Part shown: positions 44,738-55,127 of the stretch, in pieces
How the letters are laid out: each line of letters opens with the position of its first letter
Numbering within the stretch: position 1 is the stretch's first letter
NCBI GenBank assembly: GCA_039944855.1
Contig: JBDUXZ010000003.1
Coordinates: 1-64,000, forward strand
Source: Rhodothermales bacterium
GTDB lineage: Bacteria > Bacteroidota > Rhodothermia > Rhodothermales > JANQRZ01
Direction of reading: 5' to 3'
Length of the DNA: 64,000 nt
Notes under the pieces: generated by a model
The model's input: only the letters and a program-made list of their open reading frames with translations
The model's database searches: none
Told to the model about the DNA's origin: nothing
Program-made: the position numbers and the translations under genes

Positions 44738-46336
44738 ATGAATAGGGACTCCATGCTCAACGCCCTTCGGACTGCCGAGGGGCCGTGGGACTTCGCCATC
44801 GTCGGCGGTGGGGCAACCGGCCTCGGCTGCGCCATCGAAGCGGCTTCGCGCGGCTACCGCACGCTCCTCCTCGAGCAGCACGACTTCGCCAAAGGGACTT
44901 CCAGCCGCAGCACGAAGCTCGTCCACGGCGGCGTCCGTTACCTCCAGCAGGGCAACGTCGCCCTCGTGCTCGAGGCGCTCAAAGAGCGCGGGCGCCTCCT
45001 CAAGAACGCGCCCCACCTCGTCCACGACCTCCCGTTCGTCGTCCCCAATTACTCGTGGTGGGAGGGGCCGTTCTACGGGATCGGGATGAAGATGTACGAC
45101 CTCCTCGCCGGGCGCAGTGGCTTCGGCCGCTCGAAGCACCTCTCCAAAGAAGAGACGCTGGAGCGGCTGCCGACGATCGAGCCCGAGGGCCTCGACGGCG
45201 GCGTGGTCTACTACGACGGGCAGTTCGACGACGCCCGCCTCGCTGTCAACATGGCGCAGACGGCCGTCGAGCAGGGCGGCGTCCTGATCAACTATTGCGA
45301 GGTCATCGGCCTGCTCAAGAACGGCGACGAGGTCGCCGGCGTCCGCGCCCGCGATGTGGAGGGCGGCGGCGAGTTCGAGATCCCCGCCCGCGCCGTCATC
45401 AACGCGACGGGCGTCTGGACCGACACGATCCGCCACATGGACGAGCCTACGGCACGCGGGATGGTCTCGCCGAGCCAGGGCGTCCACATCGTCCTCGACA
45501 AGGCGTTCCTCCCCGGCGACTCCGCCATCATGGTCCCCAAGACCGACGACGGCCGTGTCCTCTTCGCGATCCCGTGGCACGACTCCGTCGTGATCGGTAC
45601 GACGGACACGCCCGTAGACCACGCCGAGTTGGAGCCGCGCCCGCTCGAAGAGGAGCTCGAATTCCTGCTCGAACACGCGGCCCGCTACCTCACCAAAGAC
45701 CCGACGCCGGCCGACGTCCGCAGCACCTTCGCCGGCCTCCGTCCGCTCGTCGGCTCGCCCGATGAGGAGGGCGGGACGGCCGCGATCTCCCGCGACCACA
45801 CGCTCCACATCGCCCCCTCCGGCCTCGTCACGATCGCCGGCGGGAAGTGGACGACGTACCGGAAGATGGCCGAGGACACGATCGACCAGGCCGCGACGCT
45901 CGCCCAGCTCGACGACCGGGCGTGCGTCACGAAGGACCTCCGCATCCACGGCTACCACCAGAACGCCGAGGCCTTCGGCGACCTCCACCCGTACGGCTCG
46001 GATGCCCCGCGCATCCAGGACCTGATCCGCGAGGAGCCGCGCTACGGCGAGCGCCTGCACGCGGACCGATCCACCGTAGCCGCGCAAGTCGTCTGGGCTG
46101 TCCGGCACGAGATGGCGCGGACCGTCGAGGACTTCCTCTCGCGGCGGACGCGGACGCTGCTGCTCGACGCCCGCGCGAGCATCGAGATGGCTCCAGCCGT
46201 GGCCGCCCTCATGGCCGAGGAGCTGGGCCGCGACGAGGCGTGGCAGCGCGAGCAGGTGGAGACCTACACCACCCTCGCCCACGGCTACCTCATCGCCGAC
46301 GGCGCCCTGCGGACGAAAGACGTCGCCGCGGGCTGA
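44738..46336 (+). CDS. glpD: Aerobic glycerol-3-phosphate dehydrogenase
   Basis: A 532-residue FAD enzyme oxidising glycerol 3-phosphate to dihydroxyacetone phosphate and passing electrons to the quinone pool at the inner membrane. The FAD-binding motif is FAIVGGGATGLGCAIEA, followed by SSRSTKLVHGGVRYL, which is diagnostic of GlpD, and later IAGGKWTTYRKMAED. A C-terminal helical cap domain is present (about residues 390-530). It lies between glpK and glpF. ATG at 44738 follows a TCACTATC leader. Confidence 0.96.
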   Translation: MNRDSMLNALRTAEGPWDFAIVGGGATGLGCAIEAASRGYRTLLLEQHDFAKGTSSRSTKLVHGGVRYLQQGNVALVLEALKERGRLLKNAPHLVHDLPFVVPNYSWWEGPFYGIGMKMYDLLAGRSGFGRSKHLSKEETLERLPTIEPEGLDGGVVYYDGQFDDARLAVNMAQTAVEQGGVLINYCEVIGLLKNGDEVAGVRARDVEGGGEFEIPARAVINATGVWTDTIRHMDEPTARGMVSPSQGVHIVLDKAFLPGDSAIMVPKTDDGRVLFAIPWHDSVVIGTTDTPVDHAELEPRPLEEELEFLLEHAARYLTKDPTPADVRSTFAGLRPLVGSPDEEGGTAAISRDHTLHIAPSGLVTIAGGKWTTYRKMAEDTIDQAATLAQLDDRACVTKDLRIHGYHQNAEAFGDLHPYGSDAPRIQDLIREEPRYGERLHADRSTVAAQVVWAVRHEMARTVEDFLSRRTRTLLLDARASIEMAPAVAALMAEELGRDEAWQREQVETYTTLAHGYLIADGALRTKDVAAG

Positions 46337-46425
46337 TCGCCGGAGTTTGAGCGCTCCGGTTCCTCCCGTCCCGCCGGGGACGCCGGCGGGGTTCCTCTCT
46401 CTACCCACCCACACGAGGGATACCC

Positions 46426-47181
46426 ATGACTCCCTATCTCGCTGAATTCGTAGGCACCACTCTCCTCCTCTTGCTTGGCGACGGCGTCGTCGCGAACGTC
46501 GTACTCAAAGGGACGAAGGGGGAGGCCTCGGGCTGGATTGTCATCACCTTCGGGTGGGGCATGGCCGTGTTCCTCGCCGTCTTCGTGGTCGGCGCGTTCA
46601 GCGGGGCGCACATCAACCCCGCCGTGACGATCGGGCTCGCCGCGGCGGGCAAGTTCTCGTGGGCGCTCGTGCCGGGCTACATCGTCGCGCAGATGCTCGG
46701 GGCCTTCTTCGGGGCCGTGCTCGTGTGGCTCCACTACCGCCCGCACTTCGGCGTGACCGAAGACCTCGACGGCAAGCTCGCCGTCTTCAGCACCGGCCCG
46801 GCCATCCGCTCCACCGGCGACAACTTCGTCTCCGAGCTGATCGGGACGTTCGTGCTCGTGTTCGCCGTGCTCTACCTCGCCGCGCCGAGCATCGCAGGGC
46901 CCGGCGGCGACCCCGGCGGCCTCGGCGCGCTCGACGCGCTCCCGGTCGGCCTCGTCGTGCTCGTGATCGGCCTCGCGCTTGGCGGGACGACGGGCTACGC
47001 CATCAACCCGGCACGTGACCTCGGCCCGCGCATCGCCCACGCCCTGCTCCCGATCGCCGGCGGCAAGCGCGACAGCGATTGGGGCTACGCGTGGATTCCG
47101 GTCGTCGCCCCCATCGTCGGTGGCGTCCTCGCGGCGCTCGCGTACCTCGCCCTCGGCGACACCGTCATGCTGACGCCCTGA
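46426..47181 (+). CDS. glpF: Glycerol facilitator (MIP/aquaglyceroporin family)
   Basis: A 251-residue inner-membrane channel with six helices and two half-helices. The two NPA motifs are SGAHINPAVTIGLA and YAINPARDLGPR. The Asp after the second NPA (NPARD) and the long loop mark the glycerol-conducting GlpF group rather than pure water channels. It is one of the few genes here with a purine-rich element (GAGGGA) before the ATG at 46426. Position between glpD and an outer-membrane protein supports glycerol uptake. Confidence 0.96.
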   Translation: MTPYLAEFVGTTLLLLLGDGVVANVVLKGTKGEASGWIVITFGWGMAVFLAVFVVGAFSGAHINPAVTIGLAAAGKFSWALVPGYIVAQMLGAFFGAVLVWLHYRPHFGVTEDLDGKLAVFSTGPAIRSTGDNFVSELIGTFVLVFAVLYLAAPSIAGPGGDPGGLGALDALPVGLVVLVIGLALGGTTGYAINPARDLGPRIAHALLPIAGGKRDSDWGYAWIPVVAPIVGGVLAALAYLALGDTVMLTP

Positions 47182-47234
47182 GGCCGCCGCACGATACCCT
47201 TCTCGTCGCCCATCGCTCTCCACCCCTTGTCGCC

Positions 47235-48461
47235 ATGTCTCCCCTCTTCCGCCACGCCGCACGCGCCGCCGCCCTCGTCGCCCTCGCGCTCGCTTTCTTC
47301 CATCCCGCCCACGCCCAGGACCGAGAGATCCGCATCGGGGACCTGCCGACGATCCGCTTCGGCGTCGGGGTGATGCAGTCCGGGCAATACCTCGAAGCCG
47401 ACGAGGGCGCGTTCAACCCGGCCGATTCCGAGGCGAGCCCCGGATTCCACCGCGTCCGCTTCAACCTCCTCCTCACGATGGACGTCACGGACCGGATCAA
47501 AGCGACGGTCGACCTCGGCCACGAGCCGAACGACTTCGGCGCCGAGTTCGCCCCGGCCGTCGACTTCGTCGCGCTCGACCTCGCGCTCTCCGACGCACTC
47601 ACGCTCCAGCTCGGGACGCCGGTCACGGGGATGTTCAACTTCCGCGGCTACTCCGACGGCGCCTACGTGCAGGACAACCCGCTCATCGGCAACTCGCCCG
47701 CCGACATGGTCACGGCCGAGACGGGCGTGAAGCTCCTCGGCGCCACCGACGCCGTCCGCTTCGACCTCACGGCGGCGACCTCGACGTTCTTCGAGGACTT
47801 CGGCCCGAATCGCGGCTTCACGCTCATCGGCAAGGCCGCGACAGACGTGGGCGAGAGCGGCTTTAGCGTCGGCGCCGCCGGGCTGCTCGGCACGAACGGC
47901 GGGCAGGTCGGCGAACGGCCGTTCGGGGATATCCAGCGCGTCGGGCTCGTCGTCGGCGACGGCGAGAACTATAACTTCCCCGGCAGCGGCGCCTCCGCCC
48001 GCGACACCCACATGGGCACGGTCCCCGGCCTCGACGTGCGCGGCGCCCACGTCGACGCGCAGTTCGCCACCGACGACCTCCCGTTCCTCGTCCGCGCGTG
48101 GTACGGCCACCTCTGGGACGACTTCAGCTTCGTCGACGGCGACGGCGACTTCACCGTCGCCAGCCAGGCCGCCGGCTTCGCCGAGGAGGCGAGCGAGGTC
48201 GACTTCTTCGGCGGCACCGTCGCCGTCGACGTGTCGGAGTCGGTGTACGTCGCGGGCCGGTTCACGCTCGTCCGCAACCTCTCCGAGTGGGCGGGCGACG
48301 AGAACCTGCTGACGCGGATCCAGGCCGGGCTCGGCTACCGGTTCTGGGACTACGCCCTCCTCAAAGCCGAGTACGTCCGCCAGACCGAAGAGGCCGACTC
48401 GCCGGGCCAGATCGGCGCGGACTGGCAAGGGGCGCTCCTCGAACTATCCGTTGTGTTCTAA
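47235..48461 (+). CDS. Outer-membrane beta-barrel (porin-like) protein
   Basis: A 408-residue exported protein. The signal peptide (ARAAALVALALAFFHPAHA) precedes a sequence of alternating polar/hydrophobic strands (VRFNLLLTMDVTDRIKATVD, VDFVALDLALS and others), and it ends with an aromatic C-terminus (LLELSVVF) as outer-membrane barrels do. It resembles phosphate-selective/general porins in length and layout, though no family signature is decisive. The start is at 47235, 53 bp after glpF. A role as the outer-membrane route for glycerol is inferred from that position. Confidence 0.8.
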   Translation: MSPLFRHAARAAALVALALAFFHPAHAQDREIRIGDLPTIRFGVGVMQSGQYLEADEGAFNPADSEASPGFHRVRFNLLLTMDVTDRIKATVDLGHEPNDFGAEFAPAVDFVALDLALSDALTLQLGTPVTGMFNFRGYSDGAYVQDNPLIGNSPADMVTAETGVKLLGATDAVRFDLTAATSTFFEDFGPNRGFTLIGKAATDVGESGFSVGAAGLLGTNGGQVGERPFGDIQRVGLVVGDGENYNFPGSGASARDTHMGTVPGLDVRGAHVDAQFATDDLPFLVRAWYGHLWDDFSFVDGDGDFTVASQAAGFAEEASEVDFFGGTVAVDVSESVYVAGRFTLVRNLSEWAGDENLLTRIQAGLGYRFWDYALLKAEYVRQTEEADSPGQIGADWQGALLELSVVF

Positions 48462-48613
48462 GAACCTGCACCCGGCGTGCGCGGTGTACTCCCTCCCCGT
48501 ACCGGGAGCCCCGAGGCCCAGGCGGGGGCCCGACCTCGCGGGGCTGACAGCGAGCGCGTCCGTCCTGCTCGCGCTTCGGCTTCCCCTTCCCTTCCGCCTG
48601 CACTCCAACTGCT

Positions 48614-49660
<1,047 letters not shown>

Positions 49661-49708
49661 CCCCGCCCCGCACCGACGCCCTCTCCTTCTCTCTCCACCC
49701 TCCTCCCC

Positions 49709-50977
49709 ATGAAAGACACGCTCGCTGTCGTGCTTGGCGGTGGCGCCGGGACGCGGCTCTTCCCGCTCACCGGCCACCGCGCGAAGCCCGCCGTCCCCCT
49801 CGCCGGGAAGTACCGCCTCGTCGACGTCCCCATCTCGAACTGCATCAACTCCGGGCTCGACCGCATCTTCGTCCTCACGCAGTTCAACTCGGCCAGCCTC
49901 AACCGGCACGTCGCCCAGGCCTACCGGTTCGACCGCTTCGGCGGTGGCTTCGTGACGATCCTCGCCGCCGAGCAGACGCCGTCGTCGAAGCACTGGTACC
50001 AGGGCACGGCCGACGCCGTCCGCCAGTCGCTCCCGCACATCGACAGCCACCCGCACAGCCACGTCATCATCCTCTCGGGCGACCAGCTCTACAGCATGGA
50101 CTACCGGCGGATGCTCGCCCACCACCAGCAGCACAACGCCGATGTGACGATCGCGACGATCCCCGTCGTGGCCGAAGAGGCGCCGGCCTTCGGGATCCTC
50201 AAGACGGACGAGCACCACGCCATCACGGAGTTCCACGAGAAGCCGCCGCTCGACCAGCTCGACGGGAAGGAGAGCCCGGTCTCCGACGAGATGCAGGCGG
50301 CGGGCCGGATCTACCTCGCCTCGATGGGCATCTACATCTTCAGCGCCGACACGCTGCAAGCCGTCCTCGACGCGGACCCCGACGCGCACGACTTCGGACA
50401 CGAGATGATTCCCCGCGCCATCGAGCAGCGCCGCGTGCTCTCGTACCCCTTCGAGGGCTATTGGAGCGACATCGGGACCGTCCGCTCGTTCTTCGACGCC
50501 AACCTCATGCTGGCCCAGCCCGAGCCGCCGTACACCCTCTACGACCCGGCCCGCCCGCTCTACACGAACGCCCGGATGCTGGCCCCGGCGAAGGTCGAGC
50601 ACTCGACGGTGCGCAACGCGATCATCAGCGAGGGCAGCGTGATCGTCGGCGCCGAGATCACGGACTCCGTCATCGGCATCCGCTCGTACGTCGGCCGCAA
50701 CGCGACGGTCAAGAACACGGTGATGATGGGCGCGGACTACTACCCGTGGAGCACCGGCGGGCTCGACCAGCCCCCGCAGGGCCCAGCGCGGCCCGGCATC
50801 GCCGAGGGCACCCACATCGAAGGCGCCATCATCGACCGCAACGCCTCGATCGGCGCGAACTGCCACATCGCCAACCGCGACGGCGTCGAGGAAGGCGAGG
50901 GGCCGGGCTTCTACATCCGCGACGGCATCATCGTCATCGCGAAGAACGCGGAGATCGAGCCCGGCACCACGATCTAA
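49709..50977 (+). CDS. glgC: Glucose-1-phosphate adenylyltransferase
   Basis: A 422-residue nucleotidyltransferase forming ADP-glucose from glucose 1-phosphate and ATP. The N-terminal Rossmann domain has LGGGAGTRLFPLTGHRAKPA, then ILSGDQLYSMDY, EFHEKP and the substrate region EGYWSDIGT. A left-handed beta-helix domain ends the protein (about residues 300-422, with many IIxxGxxI repeats). Starts 48 bp after fbp and precedes the glycogen synthase gene. Confidence 0.95.
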   Translation: MKDTLAVVLGGGAGTRLFPLTGHRAKPAVPLAGKYRLVDVPISNCINSGLDRIFVLTQFNSASLNRHVAQAYRFDRFGGGFVTILAAEQTPSSKHWYQGTADAVRQSLPHIDSHPHSHVIILSGDQLYSMDYRRMLAHHQQHNADVTIATIPVVAEEAPAFGILKTDEHHAITEFHEKPPLDQLDGKESPVSDEMQAAGRIYLASMGIYIFSADTLQAVLDADPDAHDFGHEMIPRAIEQRRVLSYPFEGYWSDIGTVRSFFDANLMLAQPEPPYTLYDPARPLYTNARMLAPAKVEHSTVRNAIISEGSVIVGAEITDSVIGIRSYVGRNATVKNTVMMGADYYPWSTGGLDQPPQGPARPGIAEGTHIEGAIIDRNASIGANCHIANRDGVEEGEGPGFYIRDGIIVIAKNAEIEPGTTI

Positions 50978-50981
50978 GTGG

Positions 50982-51040
50982 CCCGGCACACGCCGGGACC
51001 GTCTTGGGCGTGCTCCCCCAAACGTGATCGGACGTGGGGG
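50982..51040 (+). terminator. Two small hairpins after glgC
   Basis: CCCGGC/GCCGGG (50982-50987, 50992-50997, 4-nt loop) begins 5 nt after the glgC stop. A second, CCCCC-AA-ACGT / ACGT-GGGGG (51015-51025, 51032-51040), follows. No T tract. Weak terminators or mRNA-stabilising structures. Confidence 0.35.
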
Positions 51041-51181
51041 ATGGGAGGGCTAGAGAACGACGATTCGCGGCGGCCCTCGTAGAATCCGCTCCGCCCCCTC
51101 CTTTCTCTTCATCCTCTGCTTTACCCTGTAGCTCTTCAGGACCCCTCAGCCAGCGCCGTTCGGCCCCCACCCCCTTCGCTC

Positions 51182-52408
51182 ATGCACATCACGATCCTCA
51201 CGAACGAGTACCCCCCGAACGTCTACGGCGGCGCGGGCGTCCACGTCGAGTACCTCACGCGCGAGCTCGCCCGGCTCGACGGCGGCAAGCACGCCGTCGA
51301 CGTGCTCAGCTTCGGCGAGCAGGACGAGCGCGACGGCAACCTCCGCGTGCGCGGCATCCAATCGGCGGCCAACATTCCGGTGCGCGACCCGCGCCACGCC
51401 AAGCTGATGGACACGCTCGTCCGCGACCTCGCGATGGCCGGGGCCGTCGGCGACGCGGACATCGTGCACGGGCACACGTGGTACAGCCACTTCGCGGGGA
51501 TGCTGGCGAAGCAGCTCACCGGCGCGAAGCTCGTCCTCACGACGCACTCCCTCGAGCCGCACCGGCCGTGGAAGGTCGAGCAGCTCGGCACCGGCTACCA
51601 CGCCTCGTCGTGGATCGAGCGGACGGCGTACGCGAACGCTGACGGCGTGATCGCCGTCTCGCAGTCGATGAAGGAGGACGTGCAGGCGCTCTACGACGTG
51701 CCCGACGACCGCATCCGGGTGATCTACAACGGTATCGACCCCGAGCAGTACCGCCCGCGCCCCGACGCCGACGTGCTCCGCCAATACGGTGTCGATCCCG
51801 ACATCCCGTTCGTGCTCTTCGTCGGGCGGATCACGCGGCAGAAAGGCATCCTCCACCTCGTCCGCGCGATCCCGCACCTCCAGAGCGACGGGCCGTTGCA
51901 GGTCGTCCTCTGCGCCGGAGCGCCGGACACCGAAGAGATCGAGAAGGAGATGGAAGCGGCCGTCGCCGAGGCGAAAGGCACGGCCGACGCATCGATCCTC
52001 TGGATTCCGAAGATGGTTCCGAAGGACGACGTGATCACGCTTTACACGCACGCCGCCGTGTTCGTCTGCCCGTCGGTCTACGAGCCGTTCGGGATTATCA
52101 ACCTCGAAGCGATGGCGTGCGAGACGCCGGTCGTGGCCTCGGCCGTGGGCGGGATTCCCGAGATCGTCGTGCCCGGCGAGACGGGCACGCTCGTCGCGTT
52201 CGAGCCCGAGGGCGGCGACAGCGCCGAGCCCGCCGACCCCGACGCGTTCGTCCGCGACCTCGCCGCCGCCGTCAACGACCTCCTCGGCGACCCGGACCGG
52301 CTCGACCGCATGGGCCGCGCCTCCCGCCGCCGCGTCGAGGAGCAATTCACGTGGGCCCGCATCGCCGAGCAGACGCTCGACTTCTACCGCTCGCTGCTCG
52401 ACCGCTGA
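51182..52408 (+). CDS. glgA: Glycogen synthase, GT4-type (actinobacterial-like GlgA)
   Basis: A 408-residue retaining glycosyltransferase. The start MHITILTNEYPPNVYGGAGV is typical of the GT4-type glgA family of corynebacteria, not of the about 480-residue GT5 GlgA of enteric bacteria. The donor-site blocks are FVGRITRQKGI and YEPFGIINLEAMACETPVV (EX7E motif). It should transfer glucose from ADP-glucose made by GlgC. In actinobacteria the related GlgM makes maltose 1-phosphate, so the acceptor here is uncertain (glucan or glucose 1-phosphate). Gene lies between glgC and pgm. Confidence 0.9.
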   Translation: MHITILTNEYPPNVYGGAGVHVEYLTRELARLDGGKHAVDVLSFGEQDERDGNLRVRGIQSAANIPVRDPRHAKLMDTLVRDLAMAGAVGDADIVHGHTWYSHFAGMLAKQLTGAKLVLTTHSLEPHRPWKVEQLGTGYHASSWIERTAYANADGVIAVSQSMKEDVQALYDVPDDRIRVIYNGIDPEQYRPRPDADVLRQYGVDPDIPFVLFVGRITRQKGILHLVRAIPHLQSDGPLQVVLCAGAPDTEEIEKEMEAAVAEAKGTADASILWIPKMVPKDDVITLYTHAAVFVCPSVYEPFGIINLEAMACETPVVASAVGGIPEIVVPGETGTLVAFEPEGGDSAEPADPDAFVRDLAAAVNDLLGDPDRLDRMGRASRRRVEEQFTWARIAEQTLDFYRSLLDR

Positions 52409-52422
52409 CCCGTTCCTCGGCC

Positions 52423-52444
52423 GGGCAGACACGCGGGTCTGCCC
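52423..52444. repeat. Palindromic repeat after glgA
   Basis: GGGCAGAC (52423-52430) and GTCTGCCC (52437-52444) pair perfectly around a 6-nt loop, continuing CTACGGGTGCCCGTGG. The layout resembles the short palindromic intergenic elements found in many bacterial genomes. It could terminate or attenuate transcription into pgm. Confidence 0.6.
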
Positions 52445-52475
52445 CTACGGGTGCCCGTGGCGACGCGGTGCCCCC

Positions 52476-52510
52476 CGTCCACTGTCCTCTGTCCACCGTC
52501 CACTGATCCC
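52476..52510 (+). repeat. Heptamer tandem repeats ending at the pgm start
   Basis: Five heptamers, CGTCCAC, TGTCCTC, TGTCCAC, CGTCCAC and TGATCCC, run without gap to the GTG at 52511. Same architecture as the arrays at 7971-8005, 55090-55124 and 58258-58289, with a different unit sequence. Confidence 0.85.
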
Positions 52511-54166
52511 GTGCCTCTCCACGAACTCGCCGGCCAGCCGGTCCCGCCTTCGCTCCTCCCGAACATCCCACGCCTCGTCGCGGCGTATTACACGACGCGG
52601 CCCGACCTCGACGACCCGGCGCAGCGCGTTGCGTTCGGCACGTCCGGGCACCGGGGCACGTCGCTCGACGGGAGCTTCACCGAGGCGCACATCCTCGCCG
52701 TCGCGCAGGCCGTCTGCGAGTACCGGAAGGCGGAAGGCACGGACGGGCCGCTCTTCGTCGGGATCGACACGCACGCGCTCTCCGAGGCGGCGTGGGGCTC
52801 CGTGCTCGAAGTGCTCGCGGCGAACAGGGTCGAGACGATGATCCAATCGGCGCGCGGGTACACGCCGACGCCCGTCATCTCCCATGCCATCCTCACGTAT
52901 AACGACGGCCGGACGAGTGGGCTCGCCGACGGGCTCATCCTCACGCCGAGCCACAACCCGCCCGAGGACGGCGGCATCAAGTACAACCCGCCCTCCGGCG
53001 GCCCCGCCGGCACCGAGGCCACCTCCGCGATCGAGAACCGCGCGAACGACCTCCTCCGCGCCGGGCTCGACGGCGTGCAGCGGATGCCGCTCGCCCGCGC
53101 GCTGAAGGCCGACACCACGCACGAGCACGACTACGTCCGCCCCTACGTCGACGACCTCCGAAGCGTGCTCGACCTCGACGCTGTGCACGCGTCCGACCTC
53201 CGGATCGGCGCCGATCCGATGGGCGGTGCGGGCGTGGCGTACTGGGAGCCCATCGCCGAGACGTACGGCCTGGATCTCACCGTCGTGAATCCGCATGTGG
53301 ACCCCACGTTCTCATTCATGCGCGTGGACAAGGATGGCAAGATTCGGATGGACTGTTCGTCGCCCGCCGCGATGGCCGGACTCGTCGAGCTGAAGGACCG
53401 CTACGACATCGCCTTCGGCAACGACCCCGACTTCGACCGCCACGGCATCGTCACGCCGACGACCGGGCTGATGAACCCGAACCACTACCTCGCCGTCGCC
53501 GTGCAGTACCTCTTCTCGCACCGGCCGGACTGGCCCGAGCACGCCGCGATTGGCAAGACGCTCGTCTCATCGTCGATGATCGACCGCGTGGCGAAATCGC
53601 TCGGCCGGCGGCTCGCCGAGGTGCCCGTCGGGTTTAAGTGGTTCGTGGAGGGGCTCGTCTCGGGCGACTACGGCTTCGGCGGCGAAGAGAGCGCCGGAGC
53701 CTCGTTCCTCCGCCGCGACGGATCGGTGTGGACGACGGATAAGGACGGCATCCTCCTCGCCCTCCTCGCCGCCGAGATCACGGCCGTCACGGGGAAAGAC
53801 CCCGGCGAACACTACGCGGCGCTCGAAGACCGCTTCGGCAGCCCCGTCTACCAGCGCACCGACGCCCCCGCCTCGCGCGCGCAGAAGGCCGCGCTCAAAA
53901 AGCTCTCGCCCGACGCCGTCGACGCCGACACGCTCGCGGGTGAGCCCGTCCTCGCCAAGCTGACCGAGGCGCCCGGCAACGGCGCGTCGATCGGCGGACT
54001 GAAGGTGGTAACGGAGAATGGGTGGTTCGCCGCGCGGCCGTCGGGGACGGAGGACATCTACAAGATCTACGCGGAGAGCTTCCGGGGCGAGGACCACCTC
54101 GCGCAGCTTCAGAGCGAAGCCAAGGAGATCGTGAGCAGCGCGTTCGCGCGGGCGGGCGCAACGTGA
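52511..54166 (+). CDS. pgm: Phosphoglucomutase (alpha-D-glucose-phosphate specific)
   Basis: A 551-residue alpha-D-phosphohexomutase interconverting glucose 6-phosphate and glucose 1-phosphate, the substrate of GlgC. The phosphoserine loop is [12 protein letters not shown], the metal loop [10 protein letters not shown], the sugar loop FGGEESAG, and the phosphate-binding C-terminal block [13 protein letters not shown] chose the GTG at 52511 (then PLHELAGQ), because the upstream ATG frame would translate the heptamer array. It ends the glycerol/glycogen block. Confidence 0.95.
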   Translation: MPLHELAGQPVPPSLLPNIPRLVAAYYTTRPDLDDPAQRVAFGTSGHRGTSLDGSFTEAHILAVAQAVCEYRKAEGTDGPLFVGIDTHALSEAAWGSVLEVLAANRVETMIQSARGYTPTPVISHAILTYNDGRTSGLADGLILTPSHNPPEDGGIKYNPPSGGPAGTEATSAIENRANDLLRAGLDGVQRMPLARALKADTTHEHDYVRPYVDDLRSVLDLDAVHASDLRIGADPMGGAGVAYWEPIAETYGLDLTVVNPHVDPTFSFMRVDKDGKIRMDCSSPAAMAGLVELKDRYDIAFGNDPDFDRHGIVTPTTGLMNPNHYLAVAVQYLFSHRPDWPEHAAIGKTLVSSSMIDRVAKSLGRRLAEVPVGFKWFVEGLVSGDYGFGGEESAGASFLRRDGSVWTTDKDGILLALLAAEITAVTGKDPGEHYAALEDRFGSPVYQRTDAPASRAQKAALKKLSPDAVDADTLAGEPVLAKLTEAPGNGASIGGLKVVTENGWFAARPSGTEDIYKIYAESFRGEDHLAQLQSEAKEIVSSAFARAGAT

Positions 54167-54286
54167 GGCCGAGCGGGGCCTAGACGGGAATACACGCGGA
54201 CTTTTGCCCATAATTCGACGGTTCGGCGGGCGACCGTCGTTACCTTCCGCACGCTCCGTGTCCCCTCCCCGACCCTCGCCGTTCCC

Positions 54287-55036
54287 ATGAAGTTCTGCGT
54301 CTGCATCAAGCAGGTCCCCGACGTCTCCGCGCCCATCCAGATCCGCGGCGGCGAGCTCGTGATGGACGCCGGCCGCGCCGTCCTCAACGCCTACGACGCG
54401 AGCGCCGTCGAAGAAGCCCTCGTGCTGACGGCCGCCCACGGCGGCGAGGTCGACGTGCTCCTCATCGGCCCCGAGAAGGCGGCGGAGACCGTCCGCAAAG
54501 CCCTCGCGATGGGCGCGGCGCGCGGCACGCACCTCGTCGTGGCAGACGATGCCGAACTCGACTCGGGCGCCGTCTCCGCGCTCCTCGCCCGCCACCTCGA
54601 CGGGCACGCCTACGACGTGATAGCCACCGGCAAGCAGGCGCAGGACACCGATGCCGGGCTCGCGGGCTCCATGCTCGCCGAGCGGCTCGGGCTGCCCTAC
54701 GCCACGAACGCCGTCGGCCTCGCGGCCGAGGACGGCACGCTCGTCGTGACGCGGCAGGGCGACGCCGGGCAGGAGATCATCGCGCTCCCGACACCGTGCC
54801 TCGTGACGTGCTCGAACGACATGAACGACCCGCGCATCCCGAACCTCAAGGGGATCATGGCGGCGAAGAAAAAGACCATCGACACGCAGCCCGTCGCCGA
54901 CCTCCCCGCCGCCTCGGTCCGCGTCCTCCGCTACGAGCCCGTCCCCTCGCGCGAGCCCGGCCAGAAGCTCGACGGCGAGCCCACCGAGCAGGCCGCCGCC
55001 GTCGTCCGCAAGCTCCACGACGCGAGCGTGTTGTAA
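54287..55036 (+). CDS. etfB: Electron transfer flavoprotein beta subunit
   Basis: A 249-residue ETF beta subunit that holds AMP and partners EtfA to carry electrons from acyl-CoA dehydrogenases. The opening [13 protein letters not shown], the [20 protein letters not shown] block and the signature-type segment [11 protein letters not shown] are characteristic. ATG at 54287. A TACCTTC box at 54241-54247 could be a promoter -7 element, so a new operon probably begins here, running through the FixC/FixX genes to 59552. Confidence 0.96.
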   Translation: MKFCVCIKQVPDVSAPIQIRGGELVMDAGRAVLNAYDASAVEEALVLTAAHGGEVDVLLIGPEKAAETVRKALAMGAARGTHLVVADDAELDSGAVSALLARHLDGHAYDVIATGKQAQDTDAGLAGSMLAERLGLPYATNAVGLAAEDGTLVVTRQGDAGQEIIALPTPCLVTCSNDMNDPRIPNLKGIMAAKKKTIDTQPVADLPAASVRVLRYEPVPSREPGQKLDGEPTEQAAAVVRKLHDASVL

Positions 55037-55038
55037 GA

Positions 55039-55124
55039 GCGGAAGAGCGAATGAAAGGAAGAGCGGAAGCGACCCCGCGCCGTCCTCTTCCTTTTCCCCT
55101 TTTCCCTTCACCCTTTTCCCTTTC
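55039..55124 (+). repeat. Heptamer repeats forming a hairpin between etfB and etfA
   Basis: After the etfB stop comes a purine-rich stretch of GAGCGGAAGAGCG type. The spacer ends with CCTTTTC, CCCTTTT, CCCTTCA, CCCTTTT, CCCTTTC (55090-55124), three bases before the etfA ATG. AAAGGAAGAG (55054-55063) pairs perfectly with CTCTTCCTTT (55085-55094). The pairing could occlude or expose the etfA start region. Confidence 0.85.
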
Positions 55125-55127
55125 CTC

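Noticed and set aside
43022-46414. 1130-residue open frame on the minus strand opposite glpK and glpD
   Set aside because: It is antisense to two certain genes, has no recognisable domain and shows the Val/Arg/Glu/Asp-rich composition expected when GC-rich coding DNA is read backwards.
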